Assembly (NCBI GenBank): GCA_029212885.1 | Contig: JARGPC010000010.1 | Location: 1 to 64,000, forward strand | DNA: 64,000 bases | Direction of reading: 5' to 3' | DNA from: Coxiellaceae bacterium | Lineage (GTDB): Bacteria > Pseudomonadota > Gammaproteobacteria > Coxiellales > Coxiellaceae | In this document: piece after piece, positions 1-7,619 of the stretch | Position numbering within the stretch: position 1 is the first letter of the stretch | Layout: each line of letters opens with the position of its first letter | Notes under the pieces: generated by a model | Seen by the model: only the letters and a program-made list of their open reading frames with translations | Told to the model about the DNA's origin: nothing | Databases searched by the model: none | Translations under genes and position numbers: made by a program

Positions 1-81
1 CCAGGCTAGGAATGCCTGAAAGTTATCGATGTGCCTGAATTTCAAGATCTGCAGATTGGCGAAACGTTAGGAAACAAAGCC
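1..81 (+). mobile_element. Right end of an IS5-family element (upstream copy)
   Basis: The first 81 bases match the right end of the IS copy that finishes at 999. Codons 3-38 encode the transposase tail (...GMPESYRCA then stop), and the terminal sequence AGGAAACAAAGCC ends at 81. The rest of this copy lies outside the window. It abuts a second copy that has lost its own 5' end. Confidence 0.75.
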
Positions 82-956
82 ATATTGAAGTATGGCTATC
101 AGGTAATGCCATTGAACAGTGGTATGAAAAAGATCGAGTGTATGATGTCAGCGGAACACCAAAAACTTACAGTAATTTTTCAATTATCACTTGTCACGAA
201 ATACGGCAAGTCTATCGGCTGCCATTAAGACAATGTCAGGGATTCATAAACTCACTTTTTCGGCTACTCAATATCCCATTGAGTTGCCCTGACTACAGTT
301 GCTTGTCAAAGCGTTTATCAAGTTTAGGGATAAAATCACCTAGATACAAAAAATCTGAAAAGACTGATTCTACAACGGTAGCGATAGCCATCGACTCAAC
401 TGGATTGAAACGTTTTGGAACAGATGAGTGGCATGAAGAAAAGCATAAAATATCAGGGAGAAGAAGCTGGCGTAAGCTGCATATTGCTGTAGATAGCCAG
501 CATATTATCCATAGTGCTGCATTAACCGACCGATTTGTAACAGATGAGTACGCCACAGATAATTTGTTGGATCAGATAGATGTTAATGTTGAACTTTTTA
601 CGGCAGACGGTGCTTACGATAGTAACTCAGCTTACCAAAACATGTCTGATAAATTTCCCAATGCTGATATTGTTATTCCGCCTAACAGCAACGCTGTTTA
701 TAACAACAAAAGCCATGCACAAAGAAATAATAATTTACAAAAGATTAAAACATTTGGGCGCATGGCCTGGCAAAAAATAATGAGGTACGGCCAACGCAAT
801 TATTCAGAGCTGTGCATCCAGCGCTATAAAAAAATACTGGGTAACAAGCTGCATTCTAGGAAAATGGCTCGTCAAAAAAACGAAGCTATCATCGGCTGTG
901 GAGTCTTAAATAAAATGACTGGGCTAGGAATGCCTGAAAGTTATTGTTGTGCCTGA
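81..956 (+). pseudogene. IS5-family DDE transposase, N-terminally truncated
   Basis: The frame is open from 81 to the stop at 954-956; the first usable start inside it is GTG at 138 (272 codons). Visible family signatures include PLRQCQGF, IDSTGLKRFG (first catalytic Asp), GRRSWRKLHIAVD, FTADGAYDS (second Asp) and the C-terminal KNEAIIGCGVLNKM block with the catalytic Glu. These are typical of the IS903 branch of the IS5 family. Intact members carry about 40-50 more residues at the N-terminus, replaced here by the right end of the neighbouring copy. The catalytic core looks unbroken, but without a proper start and left end it is probably immobile. Confidence 0.75.
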
Positions 957-999
957 ATTTTAAGATGTACAGGTTGGCAAAACGTTAGGAAACAAAGCC
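82..999 (+). mobile_element. IS5-family (IS903-like) element lacking its 5' end
   Basis: This is a transposase frame plus a right terminal end (AGGAAACAAAGCC, ending at 999) that duplicates the sequence ending at 81. No left terminal end precedes the transposase: the frame enters directly from the upstream copy's right end, so roughly the first 40-50 residues and the left end are gone. The element borders the pel operon. A third, decayed copy lies at 55446-55785. Confidence 0.75.
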
Positions 1000-1108
1000 T
1001 CAATCACACAGACAATTCAGAGCAATCAACCAAACAGCCGTAAGCGGCAGTGAGCATAGTCGGTAAACGCAAACTGCAATCTTCTAGCAATCAATTTGTT
1101 GACTATTG

Positions 1109-1114
1109 TATACT
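1109..1114 (+). promoter_or_regulatory. Candidate -10 element of the first pelA
   Basis: TATACT ends exactly 32 nt before the chosen ATG at 1147. The same hexamer ends exactly 32 nt before the ATG of the second pelA (3909-3914). This shared position in two otherwise diverged leaders suggests a retained promoter -10. No good -35 hexamer is visible at standard spacing, so it may need an activator or an alternative sigma factor. Confidence 0.4.
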
Positions 1115-1146
1115 CGAGCATTGATAAATTGATGGAATGCTCAAGC

Positions 1147-3894
1147 ATGAGGCTGATTACTTTTTTTTCAATGGCATTGGCCTTGTTCTCTGCCAGTGTT
1201 TCGTGTCACACATTAGCGGCAAAATTACCCAGTGTTGCTTTTTATTATGGCATTCACCCACCAGTTGATGAGCTGCATGCTTTTGATGTGGTGGTGGTTG
1301 ACCCTGATGCGGGCTTAAAACCCAAAAAGTTCAATGATCAAAACAGTCAGACGTATGCTTACGTTAGTATCGGTGAGTGGCCAGGTGATAAAAAAATTCC
1401 CAATAAAAAATGGATTATGGCGCGAAACCATACCTGGAACAGTTACGCATTGGACCAAGCCAATGCGCAATGGCGTCAGTATGCGGTTAATCACTTGATT
1501 GCGCCGCTGGTTAAGCAGGGATATAAAGGTTTATTTTTTGACACCATGGATTCATATCATTTGTTTGCTAAAACGCCTGAAGCTCGCACTAAGCAAGAAG
1601 CGGGTTTAGTAAAGCTGATACAATCGGTCAAAAAAAAATATCCGCATATAAAAATTATTCTTAATCGTGGCTTTGAAATCTTGCCAAAAGTTCATAATGA
1701 GATTGCTGGAGTAGCTGCTGAGTCGTTATACGCCGGCTGGAATCATGCACAGCGTCGTTATGTTGAGGTGCCAACTAATAGTCGCCAATGGTTAAAAAAA
1801 CAGATGGCGATAGTAAAAAAATACGACTTATGGCCAATTGCGATTGATTATGTAAATCCTGCCGATGCTAAAAAGGCACAACAGGTAGCAGATAAAATTA
1901 AAGCCGATGGTTATATACCATGGGTGGCAAATGGTGAGTTGAATAGTCTCGGTAAAGGCATGGTGACAGTGGTGCCGCGTACGATTGATATTATTTATGA
2001 CAGTAAACAATTCCCGGATGTTGTAGTCAGTGACCCGATGCGTTTTATTGCTTTTCCGTTAGAGCAAATGGGTTATATACCAAAATTATTGGACGTCAAC
2101 CAACCGTTACCATCAGAGTTATTGAAGGGCAGGGTCGCTGGTGTGGTTGTCTGGCTTAATGGTCGTAATGCTAGCCGAGAGCGTGCGCTTGGTCGCTGGT
2201 TAAGTACGCAGCTATCAATGCATATACCCGTTACCCTGCTGGGGAATTTTATGTATCTGCAGCATGATCCCCAGCTTGCTAGAAAAATGGGCATGGCCTT
2301 TTTGGATCATGAGCCTAGCCCGCCGTTTAAAGTGGTGCAAAAAACAGCATTGGTGGGTTATGAGTCTACACCTTATTTAACGGAAAGTGATATTGAGATA
2401 CACCTTAAGCATGGCAAACCGTTGCTTACCATTGCCGATAAGTTAAAAGAACAAACGGTCGCCGTTGCATTCACGCCGTGGGGTGGTTACGCACAGAGTC
2501 CTTTTATTGTGCAGCAACTCAGTGAAAATCAAACGTATTGGATATTGCAGCCTTTTACTTTTTTGCGTAAGGCGCTGCACTTAAAGCCAATACCAGTACC
2601 GGATGTCAGCACAAAAAACGGTATGCGGATGTTAATGGTGCACGTCGATGGTGATGGTTGGGCGTCAAAGTCGGAGTGGTACAAAGGCCCGATTGCAGCG
2701 CAATCGATGCTAGATAAGGTATTAAAAAAATATGAAATACCAACGACTGTGTCGGTGGTTGAGGCCGAAGTAAGTCCGCAAGGGGTGTATCCGACATATG
2801 CAAAACAATCGATGCAGGCAGCGCGTGATATCTTCAAGTTGCCATGGGTAGAAGTCGCTTCGCATACGTATTCGCACCCCTATAAGTGGCAATTGTTAGC
2901 GCATCATAAAATAGGTAAAGACTATAACTTACCCATATCGGGTTACGCCTACAGCGCGCAGCGTGAAATCACCGGTTCGGTTGATTTTATAAATCAACAA
3001 TTAGCGCCTAAGAATAAGCCATGTCATGTGATGTTGTGGAGTGGTGATACTAATCCCAACGTTAAGGCGGTAGGCGTTGCCTATCAAGATGGCTTGTTGA
3101 ACATGAATGGTGGTGATACGCTGATTACACAGCGTAGAAAATCATTAACGCTTATTGCGCCGATTGGTATTATGAAAGGTCCATATGTTCAGGTCTATGC
3201 GCCTAACCAAAATGAAAACGTCTATACCAACGATTGGACAGGGCCATTTTATGGTTTTCGAAATGTGATTCAAACTTACAAGCTCACGGAAAGCCCACAT
3301 CGTTATAAGCCAATTGATATCTATTACCATACTTACTCGGCTTCGAAAAAAGCATCATTACGTGCGCTTTATCAAGTCTATGATTGGGCATTACAACAAC
3401 CGACCAATAAAATTTACAGCTCTGAATACATTAAACGTGCGATGGCTTTTTACCATGTAGTGTATGCGCAGTCCGGCAAGGACTGGTTGGTTCGTCATAT
3501 GGGTGCGTTGAAAGAATACCGTGTGCCAGAGGCCTGGGGTTTTCCGGTGTTAAGTACACATGTGATGGGTTATAACAACTATGACCACCAAGATTATGTG
3601 CATATTAATGGCGGTGATACGGTTGATATTGCATTTTCAAAGCGTGTGCCAGCAGCGCCATTTATTAAACAAGTGAATGGTGGTGTGTCGCATTTTACCC
3701 ATGACTTGTCCAGCATGCATTTCAGTCTAGAGGCTTATGAACCGTTAAAGCTTACCGTGCATGGTCAAGGCAGTTGCCAACTGCATAAAGGACATCAATT
3801 GATCAAGCCAGTTAAGGTTAGTGAAGGGGATTATAATTATGCATTTAAGCAGCGGCGTGTTAAAGATCTTAGTGTAAAATGCGCTGCCTATTGA
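1147..3894 (+). CDS. pelA: PelA, first copy: Pel polysaccharide hydrolase/deacetylase
   Basis: PelA is the periplasmic enzyme that trims and partly deacetylates the Pel exopolysaccharide before export. The N-terminal GH166-type hydrolase region runs to about residue 270, with AAESLYAGW carrying the likely catalytic Glu192. A middle domain follows. The CE4-like deacetylase has its metal Asp motif at 499-504 (HVDGDG) and SHTYSHP with His573 and His577. The ATG at 1147 gives a Sec-type signal peptide (MRLITFFSMALALF...) and exactly 915 residues, the same as the second copy; an upstream TTG at 1096 would add 17 residues without signal character. P. aeruginosa PelA is about 950 residues. It heads the pel operon and is followed 52 nt later by a full-length paralogue, which is unusual. 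Catalytic motifs are intact, so it is probably active. Confidence 0.92.
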   Translation: MRLITFFSMALALFSASVSCHTLAAKLPSVAFYYGIHPPVDELHAFDVVVVDPDAGLKPKKFNDQNSQTYAYVSIGEWPGDKKIPNKKWIMARNHTWNSYALDQANAQWRQYAVNHLIAPLVKQGYKGLFFDTMDSYHLFAKTPEARTKQEAGLVKLIQSVKKKYPHIKIILNRGFEILPKVHNEIAGVAAESLYAGWNHAQRRYVEVPTNSRQWLKKQMAIVKKYDLWPIAIDYVNPADAKKAQQVADKIKADGYIPWVANGELNSLGKGMVTVVPRTIDIIYDSKQFPDVVVSDPMRFIAFPLEQMGYIPKLLDVNQPLPSELLKGRVAGVVVWLNGRNASRERALGRWLSTQLSMHIPVTLLGNFMYLQHDPQLARKMGMAFLDHEPSPPFKVVQKTALVGYESTPYLTESDIEIHLKHGKPLLTIADKLKEQTVAVAFTPWGGYAQSPFIVQQLSENQTYWILQPFTFLRKALHLKPIPVPDVSTKNGMRMLMVHVDGDGWASKSEWYKGPIAAQSMLDKVLKKYEIPTTVSVVEAEVSPQGVYPTYAKQSMQAARDIFKLPWVEVASHTYSHPYKWQLLAHHKIGKDYNLPISGYAYSAQREITGSVDFINQQLAPKNKPCHVMLWSGDTNPNVKAVGVAYQDGLLNMNGGDTLITQRRKSLTLIAPIGIMKGPYVQVYAPNQNENVYTNDWTGPFYGFRNVIQTYKLTESPHRYKPIDIYYHTYSASKKASLRALYQVYDWALQQPTNKIYSSEYIKRAMAFYHVVYAQSGKDWLVRHMGALKEYRVPEAWGFPVLSTHVMGYNNYDHQDYVHINGGDTVDIAFSKRVPAAPFIKQVNGGVSHFTHDLSSMHFSLEAYEPLKLTVHGQGSCQLHKGHQLIKPVKVSEGDYNYAFKQRRVKDLSVKCAAY

Positions 3895-3908
3895 TTTGCA
3901 TAATATAG

Positions 3909-3914
3909 TATACT
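3909..3914 (+). promoter_or_regulatory. Candidate -10 element of the second pelA
   Basis: TATACT lies 32 nt upstream of the ATG at 3947, matching the position of the same hexamer before the first pelA. The surrounding leaders still share bits such as GGAATGCT just before the start codon. This suggests the duplicated unit included its promoter, so the second pelA and the downstream genes may have their own transcription start. A convincing -35 is absent. Confidence 0.35.
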
Positions 3915-3946
3915 GAGGCGTTTGCTAATAGCAGGAATGCTTCAGG

Positions 3947-6694
3947 ATGAAGTTGTTTAAAAAATTTTCAATTGCATGTGCATTGATTGTGCTCAGTGTT
4001 ACGGGCACTGTGTTTGCTGCAAAATTACCCAGTGTTGCTTTTTACTATGGCGTTAACCCGCCGATGGATGAGTTGCATGCCTTTGATGTCGTGGTGGTTG
4101 ATCCTAAAACAGGCTTAGACCCGAAAAAATTCAATGATCAAAACAGCCAGGCGTATGCGTATGTCAGTATTGGTGAATGGCACGGTGATAAAAAAATCCC
4201 CAACAAAAAATGGATTATGGCACGCAACCGCACCTGGAACAGTTATGCGCTAGATCAAACCAACCCTGCATGGCGTGACTATGCATTAAATGACATCATT
4301 GCACCACTGGTTAAGCAAGGCTATAGCGGTTTATTTTTTGACACCATGGACTCCTATCATTTATTTGCGAAAACGCCTGAGGCGCGAGCGCAGCAAGAAG
4401 CCGGCATGGTGACATTGATTCAGTCAGTTAAGAAAAAATACCCGAATATAAAAATTATATTGAACCGCGGTTTTGAGTTACTGCCCAAGGTGAATAAAGA
4501 CATTGCCGGTGTGGCTGCTGAGTCGTTATATGCCGGTTGGAATCATGCCAAGCATCGTTATGTTGATGTGCCAGCTAAAAGCCGCGAATGGATTAGCCAG
4601 CAAATGCAAGCGGTTAAAAAATACGGGTTGTGGCCGATAGTGATTGACTATGTGAACCCCGCCGATGGAAAAAAAGTACAACAAGTGGCGGATAAAATTA
4701 CAGCAGATGGTTTTATACCATGGGTAGGTAATGGCACATTAACCAATGTAGGTGTGGGTAGTGTAACGGTTGTGCCGCGTACAGTATTGATGCTGTTTGA
4801 TGGCAAGCAGTTTCCGGATGAGTCTTTTAGTGATGTCATGCGTTTTATCGCATTTCCATTGGAACAAATGGGCTATGTGCCTAAAGTAGTCGATGTTAAT
4901 CAGGTGTTACCGAGTTATTTGTTGAAAGGGCGGATAGCCGGCATAGTGGTGTGGATGAATGGCCGGCTTGGGGAGCGCACTAAGCCATTAAATCAGTGGC
5001 TAAGTCGCCAGGTGTCACAACATATACCAATAGCATTATTGGGTGATGTAGTGTATTTGGAAGACTCACCGCAATTAGCTCAGCAATTAGGTTTGAAGTT
5101 GCGTAGCTACGTTAGTAGTCCGCCGTTTAAAATTGCTAAACAGACATCACTGATAGGGTTCGAATCAAAACCATTTTTGACAGAGAGCAGTTTAGATATC
5201 AGTTTAGCGCATGGCGAGTCACAATTGACGATTGAAGATAAAAACGAGGTGAAAAGTGAAATGGTGGCCTATACCCCTTGGGGTGGTTATGCATTATCAC
5301 CCTTTGTGGTACATGAAATAAGCGAAAAGCAAACTTATTGGATATTACAGCCATTTGAATTTTTACGTAAAGCCTTGCAATTAAAATATATACCTGTTGC
5401 TGATCTGACAACAAAAAATGGTTTGCGCATGTTAATGGTGCATATTGATGGTGATGGTTGGGCGACTAAGTCAGCTTGGTATCGTGGGCCGATTGCTGCG
5501 AAATCATTGTTAGATAAAGTATTATTAAAATATAAAATTCCAACGACAACCTCTGTTATAGAGGGTGAGGTGAGTCCGAAAGGTGTTTATCCAAAATTTT
5601 CTAAGCAGTCGATGCATGTTGCAAGAGAAATATTTAAATTGCCGTGGGTGGAAATAGCCACGCATACTTATACGCATCCTTTTATGTGGAGGCAATTAGC
5701 GCATGATAAGGTGGGAAAAGGTTATAACCTGCAAATACCAGGCTACCGTTACAGTCCTGAGCGTGAAATCACGGGCTCGATGGACTTTATTAATCGTGAA
5801 TTAGCCCCCAAAGATAAGCATTGCAAAGTCATCTTGTGGTCAGGTGATACTAACCCTGATCAGGCAGCATTAAAGGTAGCTTATGGCGATCATCTTTTGA
5901 ATATGAATGGTGGCGATACGTTGATTACTGAACGCAATAAAACATTAACCGCCATTGCGCCGATAGGTATCTTGAAAGGAAAATATTTGCAAATTTATGC
6001 GCCTAATCAAAATGAAAATGTATACACTAACGATTGGACGGGGCCATTTTACGGCTATCGTCGCGCGATTGAAACTTTTCAGTTGACCGAAAGCCCGCAT
6101 CGCTATAAGCCGATTGATATTTACTATCACACTTATTCAGCATCAAAAAAAGCCTCAGTACGCGCGTTGTATCAGGTATATGATTGGGCGTTATCACAAC
6201 AAACCAATAAAGTTTACAGCTCGGAATACATTAAAAGAGCCATGGCCTTTTATCATTTATCACTGGCTAAACACGGTGATCAGTGGTTAATTCGGCACAT
6301 GGGCAGTTTAAAAGAACTGCGTGCTCCTCAAGCCTGGGGGTATCCTGATGTGAATGATCAGGATGTTTTAGGTTTTGATCACTACGATCAGCAGTCATAT
6401 ATTCATTTATCAGATGATGCGCAGGCAAAATTATCGTTTAGTGGGCATAAGCCTGTTGCCCCGTATATTGTATCGGTTAATGGCAGTGTTAAAAATTTTA
6501 AACGCAAAGCGAATGAAATGCTGTTCGACCTAAGTGCTAATGAGTCACTGCAGTTGGTGATTGAAGGCAAGAACTGTAAATTATTTGAAAATGATAAGTT
6601 GGTAGTGCCCAGCAAAGCGAATCAATCAGGTCGGTTGCAATATGCTTTTAAACGGAGGGCAGTGAATGCGCTTACCGCACAATGCGCCGGCTAA
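3947..6694 (+). CDS. pelA: PelA, second copy: Pel polysaccharide hydrolase/deacetylase
   Basis: This is a 915-residue tandem paralogue of the preceding gene, colinear over its whole length with most residues identical by eye. It keeps a Sec signal peptide (cleavage near VFA-AKLP), the hydrolase motif AAESLYAGW, HIDGDG at 499-504 and THTYTHP in place of SHTYSHP, so both His ligands remain. Divergence is strongest in the middle domain and the last 80 residues, as expected for an old duplication rather than an assembly artefact. The next gene starts inside its 3' end (29-nt overlap), so this copy is the one translationally coupled to pelB and may be the ancestral position. Whether the two copies differ in substrate or partner cannot be read from the sequence. 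Confidence 0.92.
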   Translation: MKLFKKFSIACALIVLSVTGTVFAAKLPSVAFYYGVNPPMDELHAFDVVVVDPKTGLDPKKFNDQNSQAYAYVSIGEWHGDKKIPNKKWIMARNRTWNSYALDQTNPAWRDYALNDIIAPLVKQGYSGLFFDTMDSYHLFAKTPEARAQQEAGMVTLIQSVKKKYPNIKIILNRGFELLPKVNKDIAGVAAESLYAGWNHAKHRYVDVPAKSREWISQQMQAVKKYGLWPIVIDYVNPADGKKVQQVADKITADGFIPWVGNGTLTNVGVGSVTVVPRTVLMLFDGKQFPDESFSDVMRFIAFPLEQMGYVPKVVDVNQVLPSYLLKGRIAGIVVWMNGRLGERTKPLNQWLSRQVSQHIPIALLGDVVYLEDSPQLAQQLGLKLRSYVSSPPFKIAKQTSLIGFESKPFLTESSLDISLAHGESQLTIEDKNEVKSEMVAYTPWGGYALSPFVVHEISEKQTYWILQPFEFLRKALQLKYIPVADLTTKNGLRMLMVHIDGDGWATKSAWYRGPIAAKSLLDKVLLKYKIPTTTSVIEGEVSPKGVYPKFSKQSMHVAREIFKLPWVEIATHTYTHPFMWRQLAHDKVGKGYNLQIPGYRYSPEREITGSMDFINRELAPKDKHCKVILWSGDTNPDQAALKVAYGDHLLNMNGGDTLITERNKTLTAIAPIGILKGKYLQIYAPNQNENVYTNDWTGPFYGYRRAIETFQLTESPHRYKPIDIYYHTYSASKKASVRALYQVYDWALSQQTNKVYSSEYIKRAMAFYHLSLAKHGDQWLIRHMGSLKELRAPQAWGYPDVNDQDVLGFDHYDQQSYIHLSDDAQAKLSFSGHKPVAPYIVSVNGSVKNFKRKANEMLFDLSANESLQLVIEGKNCKLFENDKLVVPSKANQSGRLQYAFKRRAVNALTAQCAG

Positions 6695-7619
6695 GAAGTC
6701 ATTTCAAATTTCACGCTATATCGTTGTTATCATTGTCGCAGTAGTAGCGGTGCTTTTCGCGATTATTTTATGGTTTGTTTATCCGAAAACACATTTGCAT
6801 AATAATGATGGCACCATTAATCATCAGCCGGATGAAATCAGTAATCTTTATTTGCGACATGAAGTGAACGCACGACCGAATGATCTTAAGCTTCGTTTAC
6901 GACTGATACATCAAGAGTTAGCTTTGGGTAAGTTAAAACAAGCTAGTGAGCTTATTCAGCCATACTTGCATAAACATCCACAGTCACAGTTAAGTTGGCA
7001 GTTTAAGTGGTATGACTATCGAATATTATTTTTGAAAGCGACGGCGGAACCTGAAAAAAATATAATGCAACAGACGCTGGGATATAATGCGGTTAAGCAA
7101 CCCAAGAAGATTAAACACGCCAAGGTGCTATTATCGACCGTAAAAAAATCGATGCAGCAATTACAGCATGCACCATTGACATTGGATCAGCAGATCACTT
7201 TATCCAGTGATGCGATCGCATTAAAGTTTTATGATGTAGCTAATCAGCTGGGTGCTAAGCTCTATGCTGATCAAAAAGACTTAAACGCACCTCAATTAGC
7301 ATCGCTTGCCAAAAATAGTTACCTGTCAGGTAACTACTTATTGTGTACCGAGTTTTATATGGCAGCTTTTAAAAAAGTGAAGGATTCTACGCTGCAAAAA
7401 AAATATTATATTGCCGCGATTAATAGTTTATTGGCTGGTAACTTGTTGCCTCAGCAGTTTCCGCTGATTGTGAATGAAAGTCAGCAATATAAAAATGATC
7501 CGCAGGTGTTGATCGTATTAGCGAAAGCGGCTTTAGCCAGTAAAAAGAGCACATTAGCGGCCACATGGATGCGACAGGCAATAGGTCTGCAATACCTCAC
7601 TTCTGGCGGAGGTGGTTAA
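6666..7619 (+). CDS. pelB: PelB N-terminal half: membrane-anchored TPR protein
   Basis: This 317-residue protein has a short cytoplasmic start, one transmembrane helix (about residues 14-37, YIVVIIVAVVAVLFAIILWF) and then helical TPR-like repeats. In Pseudomonas, PelB is one chain of about 1190 residues with an N-terminal membrane helix, many periplasmic TPRs and a C-terminal barrel; this gene matches the helix and first TPRs only. Start ATG 6666 lies within the end of pelA behind a GGAGGG site. The stop overlaps the next start as TAATG. The pelA-pelC context and layout make a split PelB the best reading; the TPR homology itself is weak by eye. Confidence 0.72.
   Translation: MRLPHNAPAKKSFQISRYIVVIIVAVVAVLFAIILWFVYPKTHLHNNDGTINHQPDEISNLYLRHEVNARPNDLKLRLRLIHQELALGKLKQASELIQPYLHKHPQSQLSWQFKWYDYRILFLKATAEPEKNIMQQTLGYNAVKQPKKIKHAKVLLSTVKKSMQQLQHAPLTLDQQITLSSDAIALKFYDVANQLGAKLYADQKDLNAPQLASLAKNSYLSGNYLLCTEFYMAAFKKVKDSTLQKKYYIAAINSLLAGNLLPQQFPLIVNESQQYKNDPQVLIVLAKAALASKKSTLAATWMRQAIGLQYLTSGGGG

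Noticed and set aside
1186..1218. Possible lipobox in the first PelA leader (SVSC)
   Set aside because: Position -3 is Ser rather than Leu, Val or Ile, and the paralogue has an ordinary Sec cleavage site.
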